Assembly: GCA_029978335.1 (NCBI GenBank)
Contig: JAPOJQ010000016.1
Coordinates: forward strand, 1 to 34,828
Source: Actinomycetota bacterium
Lineage (GTDB): Bacteria; Actinomycetota; Acidimicrobiia; Acidimicrobiales; Ilumatobacteraceae
DNA length: 34,828 nucleotides
Direction: 5' to 3'
Shown here: positions 1 to 7,898 of the stretch, piece after piece
Layout: every line of letters begins with the position of its first letter
Position numbering within the stretch: the stretch's first letter is position 1
Program-made: the position numbers and the translations under genes
Notes under the pieces: generated by a model
What the model was told of the DNA's origin: nothing
Seen by the model: the letters and a program-made list of their open reading frames with translations, nothing else
Database searches by the model: none

Positions 1-1
1 G

Positions 2-490
2 CATTTTGCCGAAGTGTTCTACACCGATGTACGAGTTCCTGTCGCAAATCTTGTCGGCGTTGAGGGCAATGCCTTCAAGCAAACGATGCGCCAGTTGGAG
101 CACGAGCGGGGCGGCATTGATCGCCTCGTTTCAAACCAGGCGCTCTACGTCCTCGCGCTCGAAAAAGCTGACCGTTCGGATCCTGTCATTCGTCAGCACA
201 TCGCCGCAATCGAGACCGGTTATCGAATTGGACGAATACTCGTCACGCGCGAAGTACTGCATCAAGCACCCTCGGGGTTCTCAGCCGCAACGAAATGTTT
301 CTGTACCGAGCACGAGGTCCGCGTTGCAGAATTCGTCAGTCGTGTATTCGGCGCCGAAGCAATGTTGTGGGACGACGTCACCCACGGCCTCGCCTACGCT
401 CCCGGCTACACCATCATGGGCGGCACATCGAACGTGATGAGGAACATCCTCGGCGAGCGAGTGCTCGGCCTGCCGCGCGAACCCCGTTAA
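2..490 (+). CDS. Acyl-CoA dehydrogenase, C-terminal part (5' end outside window)
   Basis: The reading frame is open from base 2 and gives about 162 residues of the C-terminal helical domain of an acyl-CoA dehydrogenase, the flavoenzyme class that makes the alpha,beta double bond in acyl-CoA. The family shows in the stretch around EHERGGIDR and in the closing GGTSNVMRNILGERVLGLPRE, which is the usual FAD/substrate-contacting tail. The N-terminal and middle beta domains lie upstream of the window, so substrate class cannot be judged. The stop is 3 nt from the stop of the convergent oxidoreductase gene. No terminator hairpin with a T-run is seen between them. Confidence 0.9.
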   Translation, partial: HFAEVFYTDVRVPVANLVGVEGNAFKQTMRQLEHERGGIDRLVSNQALYVLALEKADRSDPVIRQHIAAIETGYRIGRILVTREVLHQAPSGFSAATKCFCTEHEVRVAEFVSRVFGAEAMLWDDVTHGLAYAPGYTIMGGTSNVMRNILGERVLGLPREPR

Positions 491-493
491 TGA

Positions 494-1540
494 CTACCCA
501 AGTAGTGAGCGCAGCGCCTCAATAGTGGCGACGGGATCTCCACCGACCGGTGTGACGGAAAGATGGGTCACGCCCGCCTCGCGATACGCCCCAAGGCGCT
601 CACGAATCTCGCCCGCAGGACCCACCAGGTTGGTGCGCTCAAGCATGGCCGCTGGAACCGCTGCTGCTGCACCGGTCTTATCGCCCGAGAGATAGCGGTC
701 CTGGATCTCAATCGCTTCATCCACATAGCCGTACTTACGGCAAATAGTGTTGTAGAAGTTCTTGTCGCGCGCACCCATTCCGCCCACATAGAGCGCAACG
801 TTCGGACGCGCCATGTCGAGGATCTGTTGACGTCGTTCACCAACGAATTCGTCACCGATGGCCACCATGCCCCCAGCAGAAATTTGCAGGCGGCCCAGGT
901 TCGGATCGCGTTGTGCGGTGCCCGCTTTGAGTTCCTCGCCCCACACGTCATGGAACTTCTCAGGGTCGAAGAAGATCGGCAGCCAACCGTCAGCGAACTG
1001 CGCTGTCGCCGTCACCGACAGACCCATCAGCGATGCCCAGAAAATGGGGATGTCGGAGCGCACCGGATGATTGATGAGCTTCAGTGGCTTCCCGAGGCCC
1101 GTTCCCTCGCCGTCGGGCAACGGAACTTGAACCGTCGGCCCGTCGTAGACCACGGGTTCACGGCGCCAGACCATGCGACAGACGTTGATGTAGTCGCGGA
1201 TTCGAGCCATCGGCTTGTCATAGGCGACGCCATGAAAGCCTTCGATGACCTGAGGGCCCGAGGCGCCGAGGCCAAGTACAAAGCGGCCGCCGCTCACATA
1301 ATCCAGGCCCGCCGCGGTCTGGGCAACGCAAGTAGCAGTACGCGAGTACACGTTGATGATCCCCGTGCCAATCTGAATCGTCGATGTGCGGGCCGCCAAA
1401 AATCCGAGTTGGCTGATCGCATCGAAGCTGTACGCCTCAGGGACCCACACGAGGTCGAGACCTGCGGCTTCAAGCTCACGAACTCGTTCGACATCCGCAT
1501 GGAAGTCGCCCGAATAGTTGATCATCATCGAAAGTTTCAC
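494..1540 (-). CDS. LLM-class (luciferase-like) F420-dependent oxidoreductase
   Basis: A TIM-barrel luciferase-like protein of about 348 aa, the family that uses reduced F420 or flavin to reduce or oxidise small substrates in the cytoplasm. Features seen are an N-terminal strand KLSMMINYSGDF, the segment ATRTSTIQIGTGI, the GRFVLGLGASGPQVIEG region and a C-terminal barrel strand VTHLSVTPVGGDP. The frame also permits a GTG at 1564, but that adds a proline-rich leader unlike the family. I prefer the GTG at 1540, just before KLSMM. It is the last gene of the minus-strand run and follows the DUF1295 gene by about 50 nt. Cofactor F420 rather than FMN is inferred from the family in actinobacteria. 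The substrate is unknown. Confidence 0.85.
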   Translation of the reverse strand: MKLSMMINYSGDFHADVERVRELEAAGLDLVWVPEAYSFDAISQLGFLAARTSTIQIGTGIINVYSRTATCVAQTAAGLDYVSGGRFVLGLGASGPQVIEGFHGVAYDKPMARIRDYINVCRMVWRREPVVYDGPTVQVPLPDGEGTGLGKPLKLINHPVRSDIPIFWASLMGLSVTATAQFADGWLPIFFDPEKFHDVWGEELKAGTAQRDPNLGRLQISAGGMVAIGDEFVGERRQQILDMARPNVALYVGGMGARDKNFYNTICRKYGYVDEAIEIQDRYLSGDKTGAAAAVPAAMLERTNLVGPAGEIRERLGAYREAGVTHLSVTPVGGDPVATIEALRSLLG

Positions 1541-1592
1541 GTTCCGCACGCTAGGCGGCGGCACGACTCCCCACCCAGTTGGGCTAATGATG

Positions 1593-2363
1593 TCAGCGGC
1601 GAGGGGGACGAGGAATGAAGGCGCTTGTCGACTTCACGTATTCTTCATAACCCGGCTTGCGGCGACTCAGCGACTTCTCCAGCAGTGCCACACCTGAAAC
1701 CCGAACGAGCAGCACGTTCATCAACAATGCGCCAAGGAGTCCCCATCGAGCGACGGGAACGGTGCTCGCAGCGATCGCAATGCCCCACCACACACAAGTA
1801 TCGCCGAAGTAGTTCGGGTGACGGGTGTATCGCCAGAGGCCGCGATTCATGACCTTGCCTTCGTTGTCGGGATTCGCCTTGAAACGAGCGAGTTGAAGAT
1901 CGCCGATCGCTTCGAAGCCAAGCCCAACGATCCACAGCACGAGACCGACAATTCCGAGCACGCCAACACCGGCACCCTCTGATCGGTGCACCATCTGTAC
2001 GGCCAGCGAGACCACCCACATCATGAGGCCCTGGAACAAGAACACCGTGCCCAAACTGATGAGACCAAAACGAGCGCCCCAACGCTTGCGCATGGCCCGG
2101 TAGCGAAAATCCTCTCCATGGCCGATGTTTCGCCATGCGAGATACGCCGTGAGTCGAAGTCCCCATACCACCACCATGACGGTGACCAACATCTGGATAC
2201 CTGTCGGGCGACCTTCGTTGATCCATAGCACCGCACCCACGAGCGCGAAGCCGAAACCCCAGGTGATGTCAACAATCGATGCATTGCGAACGATCAGGCT
2301 GACGATCCATGTGGTGACCATCAAGGCTGCAATCGCGATGACGGCAAGAAGATTCGGATTCAT
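1593..2363 (-). CDS. DUF1295 membrane protein (steroid 5-alpha-reductase-like fold)
   Basis: A 256-aa integral membrane protein with about six hydrophobic segments, the first two at roughly residues 3-25 and 36-48. The C-terminal half carries NRGLWRYTRHPNYFGD (about residues 173-188), the signature shared by DUF1295 proteins, isoprenylcysteine methyltransferases and steroid reductases, where it binds the NADPH or SAM cofactor. Its ATG overlaps the stop of the upstream acyltransferase gene by 4 nt (ATGA), so the two are probably translationally coupled. A lipid or isoprenoid substrate in the membrane is likely from the family and from the acyltransferase neighbour. The precise reaction is unknown. 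Confidence 0.85.
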   Translation of the reverse strand: MNPNLLAVIAIAALMVTTWIVSLIVRNASIVDITWGFGFALVGAVLWINEGRPTGIQMLVTVMVVVWGLRLTAYLAWRNIGHGEDFRYRAMRKRWGARFGLISLGTVFLFQGLMMWVVSLAVQMVHRSEGAGVGVLGIVGLVLWIVGLGFEAIGDLQLARFKANPDNEGKVMNRGLWRYTRHPNYFGDTCVWWGIAIAASTVPVARWGLLGALLMNVLLVRVSGVALLEKSLSRRKPGYEEYVKSTSAFIPRPPRR

Positions 2364-3352
2364 GACACCTCTCCTAGTACTGATGCGATCTCATCGTCCA
2401 TTCGGGCCCATTGCTCATCAAGCCATCCGGTGACGTCGTCAGGAACATCACGGCGGTGTACACGGCGCATCACGAAGCGTCCGGGGTCGCCGCCTGAGCG
2501 CAACATCCGGAGGATTCCAGCAAAGGTGTCCAATCCATCGAAGCCGGTGTGCCAGGCGAGGATCACATCAGCCTCTGGCGCCCCTTCAAGTAGGGCAATG
2601 GTGCCGGCGGGGCGGACGGGAATGAGGTGGTGCAACGAGCCAACCGACGCCAGTCGGTCGGGCTGTCGCTTGCGGAGCGACTCGTAGGCTCGCTCGCGCT
2701 TGGTCGGCGAGGCCCGCGTCCCTTCGGGAAAGATCACCGCAACGGAACGTTCGTCGATGCCAGCAGCCATTGCTCGGAGCGCAGCGAGGTCGCCTGCCGC
2801 ATCGGCTGAACCCCGAGCAACAAAAGTATTGGGCACCCTCAATCCAACAATGTCCAAGCAGGGATCGAGCAGCAGTTCTCGTTTGAGTACATATCGAGGC
2901 CACAGGCCGCGTTGGGTGACAACCCACGCTGACACCAACGAGTCAGCGAGGCTGGCGTGACGACACAGCACGACAGCGTTACCACCGTCGAGCGACTCAG
3001 CGCCGGTAATCGTCATCTTGATCTTCATCGCTCGGCTCATGAACCCCATGAGTCGTCGAGCCCACCATCGCATCAATCGATAGTGATCGCGGTGATGACG
3101 TCCACGCCCGCAGCACCACAACCCGAGCGCAGCCGCCACACCTGCGCATTCCGTCAGCGACCACACCCATCCAAAGAGGACAAGGCGAGTGAGTGGACGG
3201 CGACGCGGCGCTCGCACGAGATCGATGAACAACACCAGTGGCAGCCACAATGGGAGCGTGGCGGTTGCAGCGGTTGCCGTCACCACCAACCCGACCACCG
3301 TCACCAACCGTCGGCGAAGCCGATCAAGTGGGGACACACCTCCAAGATTCAC
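2360..3352 (-). CDS. 1-acyl-sn-glycerol-3-phosphate acyltransferase-like (PlsC family)
   Basis: A 330-aa protein with an N-terminal hydrophobic region (about residues 16-45, perhaps a second at 57-78) and the glycerolipid acyltransferase core. The catalytic HX4D box is H132-ASLA-D137 and the glycerol-phosphate-binding FPEGTR box is at residues 208-213. The enzyme should transfer acyl groups to lysophosphatidate or a related lipid at the inner face of the membrane. It starts with GTG, which overlaps the stop of the larE-like gene (GTGA), and its own stop overlaps the DUF1295 start. The C-terminal roughly 100 residues extend past the usual core. The exact acceptor is not predictable. Confidence 0.87.
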   Translation of the reverse strand: MNLGGVSPLDRLRRRLVTVVGLVVTATAATATLPLWLPLVLFIDLVRAPRRRPLTRLVLFGWVWSLTECAGVAAALGLWCCGRGRHHRDHYRLMRWWARRLMGFMSRAMKIKMTITGAESLDGGNAVVLCRHASLADSLVSAWVVTQRGLWPRYVLKRELLLDPCLDIVGLRVPNTFVARGSADAAGDLAALRAMAAGIDERSVAVIFPEGTRASPTKRERAYESLRKRQPDRLASVGSLHHLIPVRPAGTIALLEGAPEADVILAWHTGFDGLDTFAGILRMLRSGGDPGRFVMRRVHRRDVPDDVTGWLDEQWARMDDEIASVLGEVS

Positions 3353-4170
3353 GGCAACGGATTCAACGAGCCAGATCGAAAGCCGGCCAGATCGAGCGTC
3401 ACAAATCGATACCCAATTGCGAGCAGCTGCTCGTTGACCTCAGCGCGGGCGGCGAGCACCGTGGACATATCAGCCGGATCCACCTCGATGCGAGCGATAT
3501 CCCCGTGGTCCCTGACGCGCAATTGGCCGAGCCCGAGTCTGACAAGCGCATCCTCGGCGCGCTCTACCTTTGCCAACAACGACACGCTGACGGGTGTGCC
3601 GTGGGGAATGCGACTCGCCAGACATGCCGCTGCTGGCTTGTTCCACGTGCGAAGGCCAAGGCTGCGCGACATCGACCGAACCATTGACTTATCAATGCCC
3701 AGTTCGACGAATGGAAACCGTGCGCCACGATCTGCTGCAACGACTTGACCGGGTCGATGATCGTTGAGGTCATCGGTATTCACACCAAGCACCACGGTGC
3801 CCTGCTGCACGGGAGCAAGTGCGTCCATGAGAGCGGTCTTACATCGACCACAGCGATCGACATCGTTTCGTCGATACGCGGCATCCAACATCTCCGAGGT
3901 GGATACCGTCTTCCAATTCAGGTTCCACTCGATGGCCAAGTCAGCGCAATCTCGTTCTTCACGGTCAGCGAGAGAAGGCGACACTGCGGTGACGATCAAC
4001 GCTCGCTCGGCACTGACATCGGTCGCGACCTTGGCAAGGAGGGCAGAGTCCGCACCGCCACTAAACGCGACGGTGATATCACCGGCAGCCTCGAACCACG
4101 CTCGAAGCGAATCAATCGCCTGCGACACGTCCGTCGGAGGCAACGTCAACTCGGCCGAATGCACCCACAC
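3349..4170 (-). CDS. larE: LarE-like ATP-dependent sacrificial sulfur transferase
   Basis: A PP-loop ATPase of about 273 aa. From the chosen GTG start the ATP-binding SGGADS is at residues 37-42. A CxxC pair (C107, C110, in the RCGRCK motif) and a third cysteine, C183 in ACLASRIP, are typical of LarE. LarE moves sulfur onto the nickel-pincer precursor; some members give up a cysteine sulfur and others hold an iron-sulfur cluster on three cysteines. The pattern here fits the three-cysteine type, judged from motifs only. The frame stays open to 4287, but that extension runs back into typA, so the GTG at 4170, 22 nt after the typA stop, is preferred. A second GTG at 4164 is possible. No larA, larB or larC is present in the window, so the true acceptor is uncertain. 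Confidence 0.82.
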   Translation of the reverse strand: MWVHSAELTLPPTDVSQAIDSLRAWFEAAGDITVAFSGGADSALLAKVATDVSAERALIVTAVSPSLADREERDCADLAIEWNLNWKTVSTSEMLDAAYRRNDVDRCGRCKTALMDALAPVQQGTVVLGVNTDDLNDHRPGQVVAADRGARFPFVELGIDKSMVRSMSRSLGLRTWNKPAAACLASRIPHGTPVSVSLLAKVERAEDALVRLGLGQLRVRDHGDIARIEVDPADMSTVLAARAEVNEQLLAIGYRFVTLDLAGFRSGSLNPLP

Positions 4171-4192
4171 ATTCTGCCACGTCGTTGACTCG

Positions 4193-6031
4193 TCACTCTG
4201 CGGCTTGACGCCGACTATGGCGGATCCGTTCTTGTGGGTCGAGGTACACCTTGCGAAGCCGAACCGACTTCGGCGTGACCTCAACACACTCGTCCGACGA
4301 GATGAATTCGAGTGCTTGCTCCAGTGACAGTTGACGGTACGGAGTCAATTTGACGGTCTCGTCTGACGACGACGCACGCATGTTGGTCAACTTCTTCTCG
4401 CGACAGATATTGACATCCATGTCATCGGCACGTGAGTTCTCACCAACGATCATCCCGCAGTACACCTCATCGCCGGGTGGCACCATCAGCGTGCAACGCT
4501 CTTGGAGGTTGATCATCGCGTACGTGGTCGTCGGTCCGCGTCGGTCAGCCACGATCGAGCCCCGTTCACGCGGTCGAATATCGCCGGCCCACGGCTCATA
4601 GCCCTCAAACACGTGCGTCAGCACACCAGTGCCACGTGTCTCGGTCAGGAACTCAGTTCTGAACCCGATGAGACCACGGGCTGGCACGAGGTAGTCCAGG
4701 CGAACCCAGCCGAGACCGTGATTCGCCATGTTCTCCATGCGACCCTTTCGCACGGCGAGCAACTGCGTCACCGTGCCGAGGTGCTCCTCGGGGACATCAA
4801 CGGTGACCCGCTCGACAGGTTCATGACGACGGCCATCAATGAGCTTCGTGACGACTTCGGGCTTGCCAACAGTCAATTCAAATCCCTCACGGCGCATCGT
4901 CTCGATCAGAATCGCAAGCTGGAGTTCGCCTCGGGCGAGTACCTCCCATGTATCGGGACGATCGGTGGGGCGAACCCGCAACGACACGTTGCCGACGAGC
5001 TCCTGATCAAGTCGATTCCGAACAAGTCGCGCCGTCAGCTTCTGCCCCTCCTGACCCGCCAGCGGCGAGGTATTGATGCCAATGGTCATCGAAAGAGCAG
5101 GCTCGTCGACCGTGATGACCGGTAACGGGCGGGGGTCATCGGGATCGGCGAGCGTCTCACCGATGGTGATCTCATCGATGCCGGCTACCGCCACCAAGTC
5201 ACCAGGTCCTGCTGACTCCACCGGCAACCGCTCGAGATGCTCCGTCAAGAGCAACTCGGTCACCTTTGCTCGGTTGATCGAACCGTCGGTTCGGCACCAC
5301 GCAACTTGCTGGCCGCGTCGAATCGAGCCCGACACCACTCGACACAGGGCCAGGCGGCCGAGATAGGCGTTCGAATCGAGATTGGTCACCCAGGCTTGGA
5401 GCGGTGCTTCCGGATCGAACGATGGCGCCGGCACCGTTTCGAGAATCGTGTTGAAGAGCGGCGCCAAATCGGTGCCTTCGACGTCACGCTCGAGCGACGC
5501 CCATCCATCGCGTCCTGAGCAATACAGGATGGGAAATTCCACCTGCTCGTCAGAAGCGTCAAGGTCGATGAACAGCTCGTATACCTCGTCGACAACTTCA
5601 GCGATGCGCGCGTCAGGACGATCAACCTTGTTCACCACCAGAATCACCGGCAAACCCCATGACAAGGCCTTACGAAGCACAAAACGCGTTTGAGGTAGCG
5701 GACCTTCGGCTGCGTCGACGAGCAGCACGATGCCATCAACCATCGTCAATGCTCGTTCGACCTCACCGCCAAAGTCGGCGTGTCCAGGGGTATCGACGAT
5801 GTTGAGGCGGATGCCGTCGCGTACCAGCGAGGTGTTCTTCGCCAAGATGGTGATGCCCTTTTCACGTTCGAGGTCCATCGAGTCCATCACTCGCTCGGTG
5901 ACGGCCTCATTCGAACGAAAGGCACCGCTTTGGCGCAACATGGCGTCGACCAGTGTCGTCTTTCCATGATCGACGTGTGCGACGATCGCCAGGTTTCTGA
6001 TGTCGTCGCGTGAGGTCAACGTGAGGGGCAC
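4193..6031 (-). CDS. typA: Ribosome-associated GTPase TypA/BipA
   Basis: A 612-aa translational GTPase, full length for TypA. The GTPase motifs are G1 AHVDHGKT (residues 18-25), G3 DTPGH (80-84) and G4 NKVD (134-137). EF-G-like domains follow, and the C-terminal region has the TypA-specific stretch [15 protein letters not shown]. TypA binds the ribosome and is linked to stress and low-temperature growth and to large-subunit assembly. The start is GTG. The gene begins 12 nt after the nitroreductase stop, so it lies inside the minus-strand run rather than under an obvious promoter of its own. Confidence 0.97.
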   Translation of the reverse strand: MPLTLTSRDDIRNLAIVAHVDHGKTTLVDAMLRQSGAFRSNEAVTERVMDSMDLEREKGITILAKNTSLVRDGIRLNIVDTPGHADFGGEVERALTMVDGIVLLVDAAEGPLPQTRFVLRKALSWGLPVILVVNKVDRPDARIAEVVDEVYELFIDLDASDEQVEFPILYCSGRDGWASLERDVEGTDLAPLFNTILETVPAPSFDPEAPLQAWVTNLDSNAYLGRLALCRVVSGSIRRGQQVAWCRTDGSINRAKVTELLLTEHLERLPVESAGPGDLVAVAGIDEITIGETLADPDDPRPLPVITVDEPALSMTIGINTSPLAGQEGQKLTARLVRNRLDQELVGNVSLRVRPTDRPDTWEVLARGELQLAILIETMRREGFELTVGKPEVVTKLIDGRRHEPVERVTVDVPEEHLGTVTQLLAVRKGRMENMANHGLGWVRLDYLVPARGLIGFRTEFLTETRGTGVLTHVFEGYEPWAGDIRPRERGSIVADRRGPTTTYAMINLQERCTLMVPPGDEVYCGMIVGENSRADDMDVNICREKKLTNMRASSSDETVKLTPYRQLSLEQALEFISSDECVEVTPKSVRLRKVYLDPQERIRHSRRQAAE

Positions 6032-6043
6032 AAGGATCGGACG

Positions 6044-6706
6044 CTATCGGGCAGGAGGTGGCTCAGCCTTGCGTCCCCACTGATCGTGGTGCGTGGCTCG
6101 CCACGCCGGTCGTCGTACGGCACGACCAAACTTGCCCTCCGGGTAGCCCACCGGAACGAGCGCGGCAATTTCAAAACGATCTGCGGGCGCACCGATGACT
6201 GCGAGGGCCTCCTCATGCAGAACCCGAATGACCGTCGTCAGCGTGGTGCCGAGGCCAAATGTTCGTGCCGCAATGCAGAAATTTTGGATAGCCGGATAGA
6301 CGCTGGCGTCAAGGCGACCGATATCGAGTGGTCCTTGGTCGTCGCTCCCGCCCCAGGGAATGAGCGGCTGAAGGAAGATCACCAGCACCGGGGCATCGCC
6401 GACATGGTCTGCGAGGTGGCGGCTCGCTCGCCGTGTCCGTTCATAGGAGGCCAGTCGATCACCCTCGAGCCCGTCGGGAGTCGGCAGGCTCGCTTCATAA
6501 CGGTCGTAGGCCCGTCGATAAACATCCCCCAAGGCTCGACGAACTTCGGGATCGCGGACGACCACATACTGCTGGGGCTGGACGTTCCCGCCTGACGGAG
6601 CCTGTTGCGCCGCCTCAAGGCATCGGTCAATCACGTCAGCATCGACGGGCACGGCACTGAGCCTGCGCATCGCCCGAGTGGTCATGAGAGCCTCAAGTGC
6701 ATCCAT
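6044..6706 (-). CDS. Nitroreductase-family FMN oxidoreductase
   Basis: A 220-aa protein with the FMN-binding arginines near the N terminus (TTRAMRRL) and the APSGGNVQPQQYVVV segment, then a C-terminal GLGTTLTTV...LVPVGYPEGKFG region. This is the standard nitroreductase layout. The enzymes are cytosolic homodimers that use NAD(P)H and FMN to reduce nitro, quinone or enone substrates. The ATG lies 3 nt after the stop of the flavoprotein gene upstream, so co-transcription is very likely. A natural substrate cannot be read from the sequence. Confidence 0.92.
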   Translation of the reverse strand: MDALEALMTTRAMRRLSAVPVDADVIDRCLEAAQQAPSGGNVQPQQYVVVRDPEVRRALGDVYRRAYDRYEASLPTPDGLEGDRLASYERTRRASRHLADHVGDAPVLVIFLQPLIPWGGSDDQGPLDIGRLDASVYPAIQNFCIAARTFGLGTTLTTVIRVLHEEALAVIGAPADRFEIAALVPVGYPEGKFGRAVRRPAWRATHHDQWGRKAEPPPAR

Positions 6707-6709
6707 CGT

Positions 6710-7831
6710 TCAGATCATTGCATCATCGAGTTCGAGGCCGAGCAGGTGGCGACCCAGAGTTTCGTGCAATCGCGGCGCCACCATGATGTGCTGACGCACC
6801 ACGTGAGCATCGCGAAGGCACCGACCGAGATCCGACGTCTCATACACGGCGTTGCCGCCGGCCACAGTGAACATCTCGTCGGTCACGCTGGCCGATACCT
6901 CGACGAGGTGCGCTGCTGCGGCCCGTATGGCAACACGCTGCGACACCGCAACCCTCTCCCCGGACACGATGAGTTGCCAGGCGTGATCGACCTCAGCCCA
7001 AAGGTGCCGAACCGCCGAACCAAGTGCTACGTCGACCCGGGACATCGACGACTGGACCGCCGCGTGTTCCGCCAACAGACGGGATGAGAACTGGGGCCTG
7101 CGATCAACCGCAAGCGCTCGACACTCCTCGATTGCATGGGAAGCGATACCAGCTGCCACCGCTGCGACCGATGCAGCAAGCAACGCAAAATTCGGGAAGT
7201 GCGACAGATGCTCCTCGGCGATCGGGCGTGGGCGAATCTGCGACGCGCTTCGTTGCAGATCGACGCTGACGTTGGTGGCGACAAAGTCGACGGACCCACT
7301 TCCCCGCATCCCCATGGTGTGCCAGGTGTCGACGAGCTCCACGTCGGCAATGTCCAAGATGAACGTTCGTCGCTCACCATCGGGTCCGATCGCTCCGGCC
7401 ACAACGACATCGCAGTGCTGTAGGCCACTCCCCCAATTCCATCGGCCCGACAGCGTGGCGCCCGTACCGTCGACGCTGAATCGTCCGTTTGGAGCGAAAA
7501 CGCCGCCGTAACATCTCCCCTTGCCAAATGTGTCCTCAGCAACGTCCGCGCGAAGAAACGCCGCCAGCGTGGATGTGGTCGATGAAATCATCGAGCACCA
7601 ACCGGCTGCTCCATCGAGGCGGGCAAGCGAAGCGATACGGCGCAGGATGTCGGTGGGAGCCAATCCTGGGCCGCCAAGTGCAACTGGTAGGCCCAGTTGA
7701 AAGGCGCCGGAGCCGGCGAGTGCCTCCACGGTCTCGGTTGGCAGTCGACGAATCCGATCAGCCTCGCTGGCATGAGCGACCACCACCGCACCAACTTCGG
7801 CATCAACGGCATCAAAGACGGGAAGCAGCAC
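6710..7831 (-). CDS. Acyl-CoA dehydrogenase-fold flavoprotein (HsaA/DszC-like group)
   Basis: A 373-aa protein with the three-part acyl-CoA dehydrogenase fold: an N-terminal helical part with GSGAFQLGLPVALGG, a beta part with FSVDGTGATLSGRW and MGMRGSGSVDF, and a C-terminal helical part. The ending (AHVVRQHIMVAPRLHETLG) lacks the GGTSN tail of classical fatty acyl-CoA dehydrogenases and resembles flavin-dependent monooxygenases of the HsaA/DszC type. It may therefore hydroxylate rather than dehydrogenate, and could use flavin reduced by the neighbouring nitroreductase. That link is inference. A TAG stop lies four codons upstream, so the GTG at 7831 is the first possible start. It sits 6 nt after a TAGCGT -10 box, suggesting a leaderless mRNA for the whole minus-strand run. 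Confidence 0.85.
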   Translation of the reverse strand: MLLPVFDAVDAEVGAVVVAHASEADRIRRLPTETVEALAGSGAFQLGLPVALGGPGLAPTDILRRIASLARLDGAAGWCSMISSTTSTLAAFLRADVAEDTFGKGRCYGGVFAPNGRFSVDGTGATLSGRWNWGSGLQHCDVVVAGAIGPDGERRTFILDIADVELVDTWHTMGMRGSGSVDFVATNVSVDLQRSASQIRPRPIAEEHLSHFPNFALLAASVAAVAAGIASHAIEECRALAVDRRPQFSSRLLAEHAAVQSSMSRVDVALGSAVRHLWAEVDHAWQLIVSGERVAVSQRVAIRAAAAHLVEVSASVTDEMFTVAGGNAVYETSDLGRCLRDAHVVRQHIMVAPRLHETLGRHLLGLELDDAMI

Positions 7832-7837
7832 GAGTCG

Positions 7838-7843
7838 ACGCTA
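7838..7843 (-). promoter_or_regulatory. Candidate -10 box for the minus-strand operon
   Basis: TAGCGT on the minus strand ends 6 nt before the GTG at 7831. This TANNNT-N6-start spacing is what leaderless actinobacterial promoters show. No good -35 box is seen. Confidence 0.5.
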
Positions 7844-7874
7844 GTTCACGCAGCCCACAGAATCGATGGGGAGC

Positions 7875-7893
7875 CACGGTGCTCGCTACCGTG
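7875..7893. promoter_or_regulatory. Inverted repeat with embedded -10 box upstream of the acyl-CoA synthetase
   Basis: CACGGT and ACCGTG form a perfect 6-bp inverted repeat around a 7-nt centre. The right arm contains TACCGT (7887-7892), which lies 6 nt before the GTG at 7899 and fits a leaderless -10 box. The repeat may be an operator in the divergent region or chance symmetry. Confidence 0.4.
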
Positions 7894-7898
7894 CAGGC

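Noticed and set aside
563-1618. 351-aa open frame on the plus strand
   Set aside because: It lies opposite the F420-type oxidoreductase gene, whose protein is clearly a family member. The plus-strand translation shows no domain and is rich in Arg, His and Ala, as expected for a shadow frame.
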